This document shows positions 1 to 7,804 of a stretch of DNA of 64,000 bases, piece after piece. Within the stretch, counting starts at the first letter, position 1. The number at the start of each line of letters is the position of its first letter. A program made the translations under genes and the position numbers. The notes below the pieces were generated by a model. It worked only from the letters and a program-made list of their open reading frames with translations, searched no databases and had not been told where the DNA came from. This DNA is from Paenibacillus shirakamiensis (GTDB lineage: Bacteria; Bacillota; Bacilli; Paenibacillales; Paenibacillaceae). The DNA lies in the NCBI RefSeq assembly GCF_017874255.1, contig NZ_JAGGLD010000002.1, positions 372,001 to 436,000 on the forward strand, in the 5' to 3' direction.

Positions 1-293
1 ATCGTTCCTCGCTTCTTGACCTCTTGAATAAGCAGGGGATCTCGTTCCAGATTTCATGTGAATTTGGTAATCTAGAAGCCATTAAACAATGCGTCATTTA
101 TGGACTTGGCGTAGCCCTTCTCCCCGGTATTACTCTAGATCATGAGGTAAGGCAAGGGAAGCTTGCCGCCATCCCCATACTAGATCCAGATATGAAGTTC
201 TACACTCAGCTTATCTATTCTCGTAAAAAATGGCTGTCTAAATCCTTTCAAAATTTCCTGCAACTGCTCCATCCCGAGTATTCATCAAAATAA
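1..293 (+). CDS. LysR-family transcriptional regulator, C-terminal part (cut by window edge)
   Basis: This is the end of a gene whose start lies left of the window; the frame is open from position 3. The translated piece reads through a typical LysR effector-domain stretch, GLGVALLPGITL, followed by a variable tail. That glycine-rich segment (G-x-GVALLP) is the usual hallmark of the second half of the LysR co-inducer binding domain. The DNA-binding helix-turn-helix is outside the window, so target and effector cannot be told. A TTG at 24 is in frame but is not a real start, because the domain continues upstream of it. Confidence 0.85.
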   Translation, partial: RSSLLDLLNKQGISFQISCEFGNLEAIKQCVIYGLGVALLPGITLDHEVRQGKLAAIPILDPDMKFYTQLIYSRKKWLSKSFQNFLQLLHPEYSSK

Positions 294-406
294 TTGATGC
301 TTCTTATCAATTCCTATCCATAACTCCCCTTGTATTAGCCGTGATACAGTCTCTATAGATGCAGATCAAGCTTCATCTGCGGACTATACATTGTGGAGGT
401 TATCCT

Positions 407-865
407 ATGAGTTCAACCCCGATATTCCCCCTAACGTTAGAGACACCTGCGGCTTCACCAGAAGAAGCACATCGCTATTTCTCTAGTCGCTTGAGTTATG
501 AGACGGATGCGTCTGATGTGAATTATGATATGGCGCAAGGATTTCATGATTTTATTCTACTCGATGTAAGATCTGCTTCAGCGTATGATGAACTGCATGC
601 CCAAGGTGCTCAGAGTCTTCCCTATCGTTCTATTAACAAAGAAAGCACCGCCTCTTTTTCAAAAGAAAAGCTGATTATCGTCTACTGCTGGGGGCCAGAC
701 TGCAATGCCGCTGTAAAAGCAGGGGTTCGCTTAACTACTCTTGGTTTTCAGGTGAAAGAAATTCTCGGTGGTATAGAATATTGGACTCGTGAAGGTGCGC
801 CAGTTGAAGGTACACGAACTAAGCTGCGATTAACTTCCAGACCTACTGCGACGCATTCTGAATAA
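407..865 (+). CDS. Rhodanese-like domain protein
   Basis: A 152-residue single rhodanese domain, predicted sulfurtransferase or related phosphotransfer fold in the cytoplasm. The motif LLDVRSASAYDELHAQGA (about residues 51-68) is the CH2A-type rhodanese signature, and YCWGPDCNAA (about 93-102) is the active-site loop with the candidate catalytic Cys94 and a second Cys99. The ATG at 407 is chosen because GTGGAGGT lies just upstream; an in-frame ATG at 359 has no ribosome site. The last 23 bp overlap the convergent glycosylase gene. The sulfur donor and acceptor cannot be named from sequence. Confidence 0.85.
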   Translation: MSSTPIFPLTLETPAASPEEAHRYFSSRLSYETDASDVNYDMAQGFHDFILLDVRSASAYDELHAQGAQSLPYRSINKESTASFSKEKLIIVYCWGPDCNAAVKAGVRLTTLGFQVKEILGGIEYWTREGAPVEGTRTKLRLTSRPTATHSE

Positions 866-1358
866 ATTCACCGAGCTGCTGGTAAATGGCTATGATGTCC
901 GACATTGGCATTCTTACAAGTCCACTGGAGGAGGGAGCCACAAATTCATGCACACCGTCCACGAAGGATTGAGGTTGGAAACCCCACGAAATGCTGGATT
1001 GCTTCGTGAACTCCTGATAAACCCCTTTGCCTACAAAACAAGTAATTTGCGGGCGGTAGTATTCCAGCTTCTCTCTAAGGATCTCTCTTCCTACGCGGTA
1101 TTCCTCTCTTGTAATGTCATCTACCCCTCGGGTAGGACGAGAGACAATATTTGTGAATCCATAGCCAAGCTTTAGGAGATCCCCATCTTCATTCGGTGCA
1201 TATAACCTTGGTGTAAGGCCCGATTCATAGAGAAGCTTCCAGAAATGATTGCGTGGATTAGCATAGTGATGTCCGAGTTCCCCGGATTTGGGGCTTGGAT
1301 TGAAGCCGACAAAGACAATTTGAAGCCCATGATCTAGGTGATCCGATACTTCATTCAT
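843..1358 (-). CDS. mug: Mug/TDG-type mismatch-specific DNA glycosylase
   Basis: A 171-residue member of the Mug branch of the uracil-DNA glycosylase superfamily, which removes uracil or thymine from G:U and G:T mismatches in base excision repair. Seen: motif 1 as GFNPSPKSG with Asn20 at the catalytic position, the HHYANPRNHFWKLL stretch typical of Mug, and a second motif near residue 140 (PSSSGL) that inserts into the DNA. Length matches the family (about 165-170). GAGGAACG precedes the ATG. It converges on and overlaps the rhodanese gene. No active-site residue appears lost. Confidence 0.85.
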   Translation of the reverse strand: MNEVSDHLDHGLQIVFVGFNPSPKSGELGHHYANPRNHFWKLLYESGLTPRLYAPNEDGDLLKLGYGFTNIVSRPTRGVDDITREEYRVGREILREKLEYYRPQITCFVGKGVYQEFTKQSSISWGFQPQSFVDGVHEFVAPSSSGLVRMPMSDIIAIYQQLGEFIQNASQ

Positions 1359-1403
1359 AGATCGTTCCTCTTTTCATATATAGGAATAAGATATTAAAAA
1401 TCC

Positions 1404-1436
1404 AGCCATCCGCCTTAAAGAGGTGATGGCTTTTCT
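1404..1436. terminator. Hairpin upstream of the glycosylase gene
   Basis: AGCCATC (1404-1410) pairs with GATGGCT (1425-1431), with T-rich sequence on both outer sides, so it could end transcription in either direction. It insulates the glycosylase gene from the sigma operon. Function is inferred only from shape. Confidence 0.45.
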
Positions 1437-1858
1437 TAACGATAGATTTCTGACTGAATGTTCGTATATATACAGTATTTTTTAACATTTCTCTAACTAA
1501 GTAGAGGGCAATTTTAGAACCTTCACTGAATGTTCAAGATGAACGCCTCTGCCTGTGAAAATATTCATGGTTAAAGGGCAGCTGATGATGGAATAGGGTT
1601 GTTTTTTTGAGGCGTTGTGACACTTTAATAGTATAAGCTTTCCTCTATACAGAAGCTTAAATCCTCAGCGGGAGGAGCTGATTCTTTTTCTAAATGAAAA
1701 GATACAGTTCAGACATCAAAAACAGGTCCTTGGACGCACCCTTCCCTTCTCTGAAATGGATTGTAAATAAATCCCAACTATGAAACAATAAAGATACTTT
1801 TCTGCACCTATTGAAATATCCTATTACAAGGAGCTTATATCAAAGGGGGTCAGACTTT
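1437..1858. other. Gene-free leader upstream of the sigma factor operon
   Basis: About 420 bp with no supportable gene on either strand. Its position implies it holds the promoter and 5' leader of the sigO-like operon, but no promoter boxes could be assigned with confidence. The stretch close to the start (1840-1850) carries the ribosome site AAAGGGGGT. Confidence 0.5.
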
Positions 1859-2479
1859 ATGGAAAATAGGACATTAACTCGCGAAGAAACCACCATGTTC
1901 CTCCAGTATGTATCCCAGCATGAAATCGCTTTTCGCAATCCCATCATTCAATCCTTCTTCAGCCATGTAACCCACGTCATTTGGCTTGTCCGTGCCATGC
2001 ATGGCCATCTGCCGAGCCAAGCCCGCATTGAACATTCCTTCCGCCAGCATGTATTACAGCTTCGCTTAGTTAGCTATCTAGCTTCTGTGATTCATTATTC
2101 TACCGTTTCCTTTATCCGCTCCACTCAAAAAGTGATAGATCGCAATCCTTTGATTATGGATCACTCCTCTTCCGATGAAGATTCGCGAAATTCGGCCGAT
2201 GCCCTGCTTTTTCAATACCTCCCCTCCTCCGATATGTATTTCATGGATCATTCCGCTTTCGCCGACCATATAGAAGATGAACAACTGTACGGCTCGTTCC
2301 GGTCTTTGACCGCCAAGCAGCGTCAGATTGTATTAATGTCTTATGTACAGTGTTATCGAGATACCGAAATCGCTCAGACCATGCATGTTAGCCCACAGGC
2401 CGTGTTCAAATCCAGACAAAAAGCGCTCGATAAACTTCGTTCTTCCATCCTATCTAAAGGAGTGAAGCAAAGTGGATGA
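1859..2479 (+). CDS. sigO: SigO-like split sigma factor, region 4 subunit
   Basis: A 206-residue protein whose C-terminus is a sigma-70 region 4 helix-turn-helix (LTAKQRQIVLMSYVQCYRDT, then a recognition helix around VSPQAVFKSRQ). It lacks a recognisable region 2. In Bacillus subtilis SigO (YvrI) supplies the -35 binding region and RsoA supplies region 2, and the pair activates oxalate decarboxylase (oxdC) and yvrJ. Here the same pairing is seen: a YvrJ gene and a region-2 protein follow at once. The N-terminal half (FRNPIIQSFF and onward) also resembles SigO as I remember it. Start at the ATG after AAAGGGGGT; an upstream in-frame start at 1811 has no ribosome site. Confidence 0.75.
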   Translation: MENRTLTREETTMFLQYVSQHEIAFRNPIIQSFFSHVTHVIWLVRAMHGHLPSQARIEHSFRQHVLQLRLVSYLASVIHYSTVSFIRSTQKVIDRNPLIMDHSSSDEDSRNSADALLFQYLPSSDMYFMDHSAFADHIEDEQLYGSFRSLTAKQRQIVLMSYVQCYRDTEIAQTMHVSPQAVFKSRQKALDKLRSSILSKGVKQSG

Positions 2480-2636
2480 AACCTTGTTCAAATTCCTGAT
2501 GCAGGCGATTAATAATGTGGGATTCCCGATTGTTGTCATAGGATATCTGTTCTTCCGATTTGAAAAGAAACTCAGTGCGCTGGACCATTCCATTCAAGAA
2601 CTCGATGCGGATTTTCACAAAAAAGCAAAGGGGTAA
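2472..2636 (+). CDS. yvrJ: YvrJ-family small membrane protein
   Basis: A 54-residue protein beginning MDETLFKFLMQAINNVGFP, with one hydrophobic helix (about residues 13-27, IVVIGYLFFRF) followed by a charged helix. This is the YvrJ family pattern, members of which are tiny membrane proteins of unknown role in the SigO regulon. The GTG start overlaps the end of the sigma gene, and AAAGGAG sits 9 nt before it, so it is translationally coupled. It was found by reading the gap between the two sigma subunit genes. Confidence 0.8.
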   Translation: MDETLFKFLMQAINNVGFPIVVIGYLFFRFEKKLSALDHSIQELDADFHKKAKG

Positions 2637-2643
2637 ACAGCGA

Positions 2644-2925
2644 ATGACAGATCATATGTTGCTTCATTGGATGAAGCTAGCACAGCAGGGAGACAAAGAG
2701 GCGTTGTACAAAATTCTGCATCAGTTCTCACCGCTGATTAAGAAGCATAGCCGTTCCGTTCGAAGATCTGACCAAGAAGATTTGGAACAGAGTATTCATG
2801 AGAAGCTAACCGAGAAAATTTTAGCCTATGACATTCATCGTGTGCCTAATTTCTCAGAGTTCATGCAGTCTGTTGAAAAAGATTCCCTTCCTTTTGATCA
2901 AAATCTCAAACATAATAATATATAG
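2644..2925 (+). CDS. rsoA: RsoA-like sigma region 2 co-factor
   Basis: A 93-residue protein starting MTDHMLLHWMKLAQQGDKEA, with the helical pattern of sigma region 2 (helix-turn-helix-16 type) around residues 5-70, including FSPLIKKHSR and DQEDLEQSIHEKL. It lacks region 4, so it should act with the upstream SigO-like protein as a two-part sigma factor. AAAGGGG lies about 10 nt before the ATG at 2644. It is the last gene of the operon; a strong terminator follows. Family assignment rests on layout and motif shape. Confidence 0.75.
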   Translation: MTDHMLLHWMKLAQQGDKEALYKILHQFSPLIKKHSRSVRRSDQEDLEQSIHEKLTEKILAYDIHRVPNFSEFMQSVEKDSLPFDQNLKHNNI

Positions 2926-2938
2926 TGAAATCACAAAA

Positions 2939-2982
2939 GCCTCTCTTCGGTGACTCACCGGATCGAGGCTGTTCTCTTTTTT
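2939..2982 (+). terminator. Terminator after rsoA
   Basis: GCCTC (2939) pairs with GAGGC (2965-2969) and an inner CGGTGA/TCACCG stem; a run TTCTCTTTTTT follows. It ends the sigma operon and lies directly against the stop of the convergent LURP-one gene. Confidence 0.85.
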
Positions 2983-2985
2983 AAA

Positions 2986-3477
2986 TTAAAAAGATCCTTG
3001 AGTATTCTTCTGCATCGTGTGCACACCCATCACTACGCCAACTAGAACATATTCATCTAATAACTGTGATCCATTCTGTAGACAATACGCTCCTGATTCC
3101 AACCACCTGCTCGTCTGAATGAACCTTGCTACAACGTCACCGGTCATAGAGACGATAGAATATTCTTTAGAAAATAGAGGGCAGGTAATCTCGTAGACCC
3201 CCCGACCTTCGCCTGCATCATACTCATACCGTTTGGACAAAAAACTTAGTCGTTCTCTTACCGTTCCCAAGGGACTCCCACTAGGCGCAGTGAGATCCCA
3301 ACGATTAGCCATAAAGCGAAGTTTACCTGAACATACTATGGAGCCTGTATAGTCGTAGATATCAAGTGCAGAACCAAATGTACTTCTCAAATCTACACTC
3401 CCTGCTGGTTGTCCCGCTTCATTCATAATCTCGGTTCTTCCTGCGTTAAAGAAATTATCTCTAAAATACAGTTCCAT
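2986..3477 (-). CDS. LURP-one-related / tubby C-terminal-like protein
   Basis: A 163-residue protein of the LOR family (tubby-like beta-barrel fold). It shows the expected string of beta strands with short charged turns, starting MELYFRDNFFNAGRTEIMNE, and the paired D-x-x-G-x-x-GS style repeats (AGQPAGSVDLR, DYTGSIVCSGKL). Bacterial members are cytoplasmic and of unknown biochemical function; some bind lipids. AGGGGGCG precedes the ATG. Monocistronic by layout. Confidence 0.7.
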   Translation of the reverse strand: MELYFRDNFFNAGRTEIMNEAGQPAGSVDLRSTFGSALDIYDYTGSIVCSGKLRFMANRWDLTAPSGSPLGTVRERLSFLSKRYEYDAGEGRGVYEITCPLFSKEYSIVSMTGDVVARFIQTSRWLESGAYCLQNGSQLLDEYVLVGVVMGVHTMQKNTQGSF

Positions 3478-3553
3478 AGCTTCGCCCCCTCTAACCGACT
3501 TTGGCTTCTCTTCATCATTACCCTAATCCTAGTTCTATTTGCAGTCACTTTCT

Positions 3554-3594
3554 AAAAAAAAATCAAAAAAGGCACCCTCTACAGGAGGAGTGCC
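3554..3594 (-). terminator. Terminator of the TIR operon
   Basis: GGCAC (3571-3575) pairs with GTGCC (3590-3594) with CCTC/GAGG inside; on the minus strand a long T tract follows. It ends the TIR gene and its small downstream partner. Confidence 0.85.
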
Positions 3595-3610
3595 CGGATA
3601 AGATCACTTA

Positions 3611-3781
3611 TTATATGCGGTAGACTGGCTTGTCGTACTCTGCCTTGCGCTCAAAAAGCACGGTATATGCCTCTTCATCTCCATTCGTATCAGATGCAAG
3701 GGCGAGCTTCAACGGCTCAGGTAGTAGTAACGGCCGCTTTAGTCGGTACTTTCTGAACAAGCGTCTTGATTTGGGTTTCAA
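3611..3781 (-). CDS. Small basic protein translationally coupled to the TIR gene
   Basis: A 56-residue reading frame, too short for most gene callers. It begins MKPKSRRLFRKYRLKRPLLL (TTG start), so the N-terminus is strongly basic, and ends DKPVYRI. GGAGGGG lies 8 nt before the TTG, and the start overlaps the stop of the TIR gene (TTGA), which implies coupled translation. No family is recognised. A nucleic-acid or membrane-surface contact is possible from the charge alone. The terminator directly after it supports it as the last gene of the unit. Confidence 0.65.
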   Translation of the reverse strand: MKPKSRRLFRKYRLKRPLLLPEPLKLALASDTNGDEEAYTVLFERKAEYDKPVYRI

Positions 3782-4782
3782 GTCGAGTCCCCTCCTAACA
3801 GGTCATGAATGGAGTCAAGCAACGTCTTATTCACCTTACATATGGAATCGAAAAGTTCCTCCGTCACTTGCATCGTACCTTTGAGATGGATGGTAAATAC
3901 ATAATCTTTAGCTAGAGGATAACATAAGATATATTCCTTCACAATGGACTTACGCTTATGTTGACTGAAAGATACATTTCCGCTGAGGTGAACATCTACC
4001 ACATGAATGATGTCTTGCGCTGCATGGTTCCCATGCATTGGGTACTGTCGCCCCACATCTCCAATGCCATCACTGCCCACTTGGGTAATTTGATCATGAT
4101 TCGCTAGGAATAATGCAGAACCACTAATCATATAGGGGGACGCTACAAAAGATAATCGCAAGGCCCGGCACAAGCTATTATATCGATGGGTATCGAACAG
4201 GGTCTTACGGTTCAGCTCTTCAAAAAAACCAATGATGCGAATGAAGGATTCTCGTTCCTCTTCCCAGTGAAGGAGCTTTTCCTTGACATCTGTATCCTTT
4301 GGACCAAGTTCCTGCATAACCCCGCTGATCTTCCCGCAGGCTACACCTACCGCGGCGTTCCAATTGTTAGGATACATCTGATACGTTAGGGTCGTTAATC
4401 CTAGCAGATCCGTTGGCGTGCGAAATCCCTCCACGGTCTCCTGATGCTCGGATGCTTCCTGAATGTCTGCAGGAATAATGAAGAATACACGTTCTCTTCC
4501 AAGTCTGCTCCAGAATAGACCCATCTCAAATACAGTATTATCCCTTGTTGTATAATATAATTTCCCACGGAGCCTTGTGACATCATCTACATGAAATACA
4601 AATACAGCAAAATCACTCCCGTATACCTGCTGTTCCAAATCTTCCATAGTATATCGACCAGCTTGAAATACTCCCCTATGCCAAGGTGTCACTACGGCAT
4701 CATGCTGAAGTTCTTCTTGCACCGCATTGACGATTGGTATAGCCTCACGGGAGGAACCGATGAATACCGTCGGCTTCGTCAT
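3778..4782 (-). CDS. TIR-domain (Cap12/PycTIR-like) putative NAD-hydrolysing effector
   Basis: A 334-residue protein. Residues 1-110 are a TIR-like nucleotide-binding domain of the Cap12/PycTIR type: PTVFIGSSRE at the N-terminus, then TRDNTVFEMGLFWSRLGRER, where Glu86 is at the catalytic position of TIR NADases. Known relatives deplete NAD in CBASS and Pycsar antiphage systems. Residues about 175-334 are not TIR; they look like a small sensor domain (SGSALFLAN, IGDVGRQYPM), perhaps GAF-like, but I cannot name it. No CD-NTase or cyclase gene is next to it. The start at 4782 has GGGGGATGTC before it; upstream ATGs at 4803 and 4794 are less well placed. Confidence 0.7.
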   Translation of the reverse strand: MTKPTVFIGSSREAIPIVNAVQEELQHDAVVTPWHRGVFQAGRYTMEDLEQQVYGSDFAVFVFHVDDVTRLRGKLYYTTRDNTVFEMGLFWSRLGRERVFFIIPADIQEASEHQETVEGFRTPTDLLGLTTLTYQMYPNNWNAAVGVACGKISGVMQELGPKDTDVKEKLLHWEEERESFIRIIGFFEELNRKTLFDTHRYNSLCRALRLSFVASPYMISGSALFLANHDQITQVGSDGIGDVGRQYPMHGNHAAQDIIHVVDVHLSGNVSFSQHKRKSIVKEYILCYPLAKDYVFTIHLKGTMQVTEELFDSICKVNKTLLDSIHDLLGGDST

Positions 4783-4839
4783 GACATCCCCCATATTTAC
4801 CATAATATAACTTTATTTTAAGTATACCATAGGACAATC

Positions 4840-5466
4840 TCATGATTCGATATCGTTCATAAATACGGGGTCCCCTTCATCCTGATCTGCAATGGACTGG
4901 ATATCCTCCGAAGTAATAATCATGCATGGGTATCCGTCTTCTTGTTGTTTTTTGAGGACACGTTTTTTCATGAATTTAGGGCTCGCCTCCCCTACATCCT
5001 CATCATAGACAAGGATGATCCCCTCTGTCTTACGAAGTAACATCTCATCTCTTGCAGTTAATTGCCATACGCCATCATAGGGTTGATTACTTACGGCTCC
5101 GTAATAATCCAACTGGTTCTTAAGCTGGGTGTAATACGCTTTCTTATCTTCTTTCCATTTCTCTTCTGGATCCCGATAGGCCGTTAGAATGGAGCATTTA
5201 AGCTGAGGATAATCCTTCTTCAGTTCAAGTGCAGCCTCAATGGCCCAGAGATCTACTCCGAACTGTCCGGGAGTAATGACCCATTCTAACCCCTCTTCCA
5301 AGAGAGGAATTAGCTTGCCTGTTATAGCCTTACGTATATAAGGAATTCCTGCATGCTTGAGGCTATGAATACCTAATTCATGCGCGCGATAACCGGTAAC
5401 CAGTACATTTTTCAAGTCAGATAGCCCCCTATTCATGTCCTTTGCCCATTCTTTTACTGTGTCCAT
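4840..5466 (-). CDS. YpsA-like SLOG superfamily protein (DUF1273)
   Basis: A 208-residue protein resembling YpsA. Seen: VLVTGYRAHELGI near residue 21-33, GLEWVITPGQFGVDLWAIEA at about 59-78 (the YpsA GQLGVELW region), NQPYDGVWQ, and ILVYDEDVGEASPKFM. YpsA belongs to the SLOG nucleotide-sugar/NAD-binding fold and affects cell division in Bacillus. SLOG domains also act as NAD-derivative sensors in defence systems such as Thoeris, so the neighbouring TIR gene is suggestive but not proof. The start is unclear: neither the first ATG nor the one 11 codons later has a good ribosome site. Confidence 0.75.
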   Translation of the reverse strand: MDTVKEWAKDMNRGLSDLKNVLVTGYRAHELGIHSLKHAGIPYIRKAITGKLIPLLEEGLEWVITPGQFGVDLWAIEAALELKKDYPQLKCSILTAYRDPEEKWKEDKKAYYTQLKNQLDYYGAVSNQPYDGVWQLTARDEMLLRKTEGIILVYDEDVGEASPKFMKKRVLKKQQEDGYPCMIITSEDIQSIADQDEGDPVFMNDIES

Positions 5467-5470
5467 TCAT

Positions 5471-5514
5471 AATAAAAAAGACCACCCTAGGTTCATAATG
5501 AACTCGGATCGTCC
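5471..5514 (-). terminator. Terminator after the 145-residue membrane protein gene
   Basis: On the minus strand an imperfect stem centred on GTTCAT/ATGAAC, closed by GAC/GTC, is followed by TTTTTTATT. It separates the membrane protein gene from the YpsA-like gene. Confidence 0.6.
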
Positions 5515-5533
5515 TTAGTTCTATGTTGCAGCT

Positions 5534-5971
5534 CTAATGGTGATGACTGATGTGTCGGTCCTTCCGGGGAGTCCTTGGGGCAGTCATAACCACGGAGATT
5601 CCAATGGCAATCATATAATACAAAATATCCACCCAGCCAAAAAAGTCACGAATGTGATCCAAAAAAATCGACAAAGTGAAACTCCCTGTAGCTCCTTGCA
5701 GGTTCCCATTGATGAAATAGGCGAATAAGAAATATTTTCCTATTAAGATAGACAGCGTACTTGCGAATCCAGCGAGAACAGGATGTAGGCCATTGGTCCG
5801 CCCCACGGCTCCTCGGCGAACACTGATCCCTATAATCCATCCGACAAATATAGACATCATGCCAATCTCGGATTTACTAATCATTCCTATGATCACCCAT
5901 GCTGCAGCCCCACCCATAATCGCAATACATAGCATAAAGTTCGATGTCCATACTTTACGGTTTGTTACCAT
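5534..5971 (-). CDS. Small integral membrane protein, unknown function
   Basis: A 145-residue protein with about four hydrophobic segments (residues roughly 12-31, 37-52, 63-90 and 112-130) and a His-rich end (RHISHHH). GAGGGGGC precedes the ATG. I do not recognise a family. It stands alone between terminators, so context gives no clue. Confidence 0.6.
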   Translation of the reverse strand: MVTNRKVWTSNFMLCIAIMGGAAAWVIIGMISKSEIGMMSIFVGWIIGISVRRGAVGRTNGLHPVLAGFASTLSILIGKYFLFAYFINGNLQGATGSFTLSIFLDHIRDFFGWVDILYYMIAIGISVVMTAPRTPRKDRHISHHH

Positions 5972-6082
5972 ACCCCAGCCCCCTCAGGCCATGCAATTAT
6001 GAAACTGTATATATAGTCCCATATTATCCCTATTGAGAGCTGATTAAAATACAAATTTCTACATTTTCCAATTATTTTTGAA

Positions 6083-7075
6083 CTAGTTCCAGTTATCGGT
6101 GTTATACCGTAGTCCTATTTGCTGTCTGGCCTGTTCCATTATATTCGACACGCTTCGCGAAGTCGCTAGCGAATTAATTGCGCTCTCATGTTGTCCACTC
6201 TGGATAAGTTGGATGAATTCTTTCGCTTCGTAGTACATCGATTCATGCATCTGTGGGCGCGTAAGATTCTCAATTGTACCATCTCGATAATGAATTTTGA
6301 CATCATAAGGCTGATTAATTTTATCAATGACCATCGTTCCATTCTCGCCCTGTATCTCTGCCTGTAGATAGGAATCACTAATCTTAGAATGCATAATTAC
6401 AGCTTCCATCTCTTCATACTTCATGAGTACGCTGCCCTCTCCATCTACACCCGAAGGGAGCATAACGCCCGAGGCTTGCACCGTCAGCGGTTCTCCGAAC
6501 AACGCCACTAAAGGGTAGATGCAGTAGATGCCCAAATCCATAAGTGAACCATTGGAGAATGCAGGATTAAATGCATTGAGCACGGTGCCTTGTTTGAATG
6601 CATCGTATCTTGAGGAATATTGTCCATAACTCGCAAAATAACGGCGAACTCGATCAAGCTTATACAAATTGTCTCGAATCACGCAAAAATTTGGCATCAG
6701 CGTAGATTTGAGCGCTTCCATTAAAACAACGTCATGCGCCTTAGCGGTCTGTATCATCTGATCTAACTCCCGCGTATTCGTAGCCATGGGCTTCTCGCAT
6801 AATACATGCTTACCGTGCTTCATGCACAGCATAGCTTGCTCCGCATGATAAGAATTCGGGCTGGCAATGTAGACAGCATCCACTAAGTCTCCACTAACCA
6901 TCGCTTCAAGATCTGTGAACACTTGAGGGGCACTGTTATATTTAGCTGCAAAAGCTTTCCCTTTCTCCTCGGTCCGGGAATAGATCGCACTTAGTATAAA
7001 TTGGTCCGTCTCCACGGCCCCCTGCACAAAACGTTCTGTAATCCAGTTCGTGCCCACTATACCGAAACGTATCAT
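6083..7075 (-). CDS. Gfo/Idh/MocA-family NAD(P)-dependent oxidoreductase
   Basis: A 330-residue protein. Residues 1-120 are a Rossmann fold starting MIRFGIVGTNWITERF, with the family's EKPMATN motif near residue 94-100; the C-terminal alpha/beta substrate domain follows. Relatives oxidise or reduce sugars and inositols. The substrate cannot be deduced here. AGGAGGCC precedes the ATG. It is divergent from the lipoprotein operon to its right. Confidence 0.85.
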   Translation of the reverse strand: MIRFGIVGTNWITERFVQGAVETDQFILSAIYSRTEEKGKAFAAKYNSAPQVFTDLEAMVSGDLVDAVYIASPNSYHAEQAMLCMKHGKHVLCEKPMATNTRELDQMIQTAKAHDVVLMEALKSTLMPNFCVIRDNLYKLDRVRRYFASYGQYSSRYDAFKQGTVLNAFNPAFSNGSLMDLGIYCIYPLVALFGEPLTVQASGVMLPSGVDGEGSVLMKYEEMEAVIMHSKISDSYLQAEIQGENGTMVIDKINQPYDVKIHYRDGTIENLTRPQMHESMYYEAKEFIQLIQSGQHESAINSLATSRSVSNIMEQARQQIGLRYNTDNWN

Positions 7076-7313
7076 TCGTTTGGCCTCCTATTTGTCCGCC
7101 TGCTCCATTACTATGTATTTTCTCATTCTTCCCTGTGCTTTGTCCACCATTCGGCTGGAAGATTCCGTAAGTGTATAGCACCATATTTTAAAGGAAATAC
7201 CAATGGCATTATCTAACAACTCAATTTGGGTCATGTTCATGCAACCTTTTTGGATGCGGTACCGTCAGAAGACAGGAAATTACACAGAACATAACATCTT
7301 AGGAGGTCATCGT

Positions 7314-7799
7314 ATGAAAAAGAATTATGCAGCATTACTATTGGTATTCACGCTTGTCCTTGTGCTTAGTGCATGCGGCAGTAAAACAGAAAAGGCTAAA
7401 GATCCTGGACTTACCACGACACAAATGGCTGACCAAATGCTAAAAAAAGTGGAACAACCACAGCTCATGGAGGTAGAACCGGATCTGATAAAGAGTCAAT
7501 TTCATCTAGACCCTGCACTGCTGGATCAATCTACAATTCGTATGCCTTTAATGAATGTGAAGACCAATGAAATTGCGATTCTGAAAGTCAAAGACGCCAA
7601 AGACTTGGCTACCGTACAAGCATCACTCAAGCAACGTGCCACCGATGTACAAAAACAATTTGAGCACTATTTGCCTGATCAATATGAGAATGCCAAGAAT
7701 TATAAAATCGTTACCGAAGGTAATTACGTTTTCTATGTTATTTCCGATAAGGCAGATACGCTCGTTGGTATTTTCCAAGGCTTCTTTACCGGTAAATAA
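7314..7799 (+). CDS. DUF4358-type lipoprotein
   Basis: A 161-residue secreted lipoprotein: a basic, hydrophobic signal peptide ends in the lipobox LSACGS, so Cys is lipidated and the protein sits on the outer face of the membrane. The rest matches the DUF4358 pattern of small lipoproteins usually coded beside MBOAT acyltransferases. AGGAGGTCATCGT precedes the ATG at 7314, so the longer in-frame start at 7203 is rejected. It is first in a three-gene operon for cell-surface acylation. Confidence 0.8.
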   Translation: MKKNYAALLLVFTLVLVLSACGSKTEKAKDPGLTTTQMADQMLKKVEQPQLMEVEPDLIKSQFHLDPALLDQSTIRMPLMNVKTNEIAILKVKDAKDLATVQASLKQRATDVQKQFEHYLPDQYENAKNYKIVTEGNYVFYVISDKADTLVGIFQGFFTGK

Positions 7800-7804
7800 A
7801 TCCG

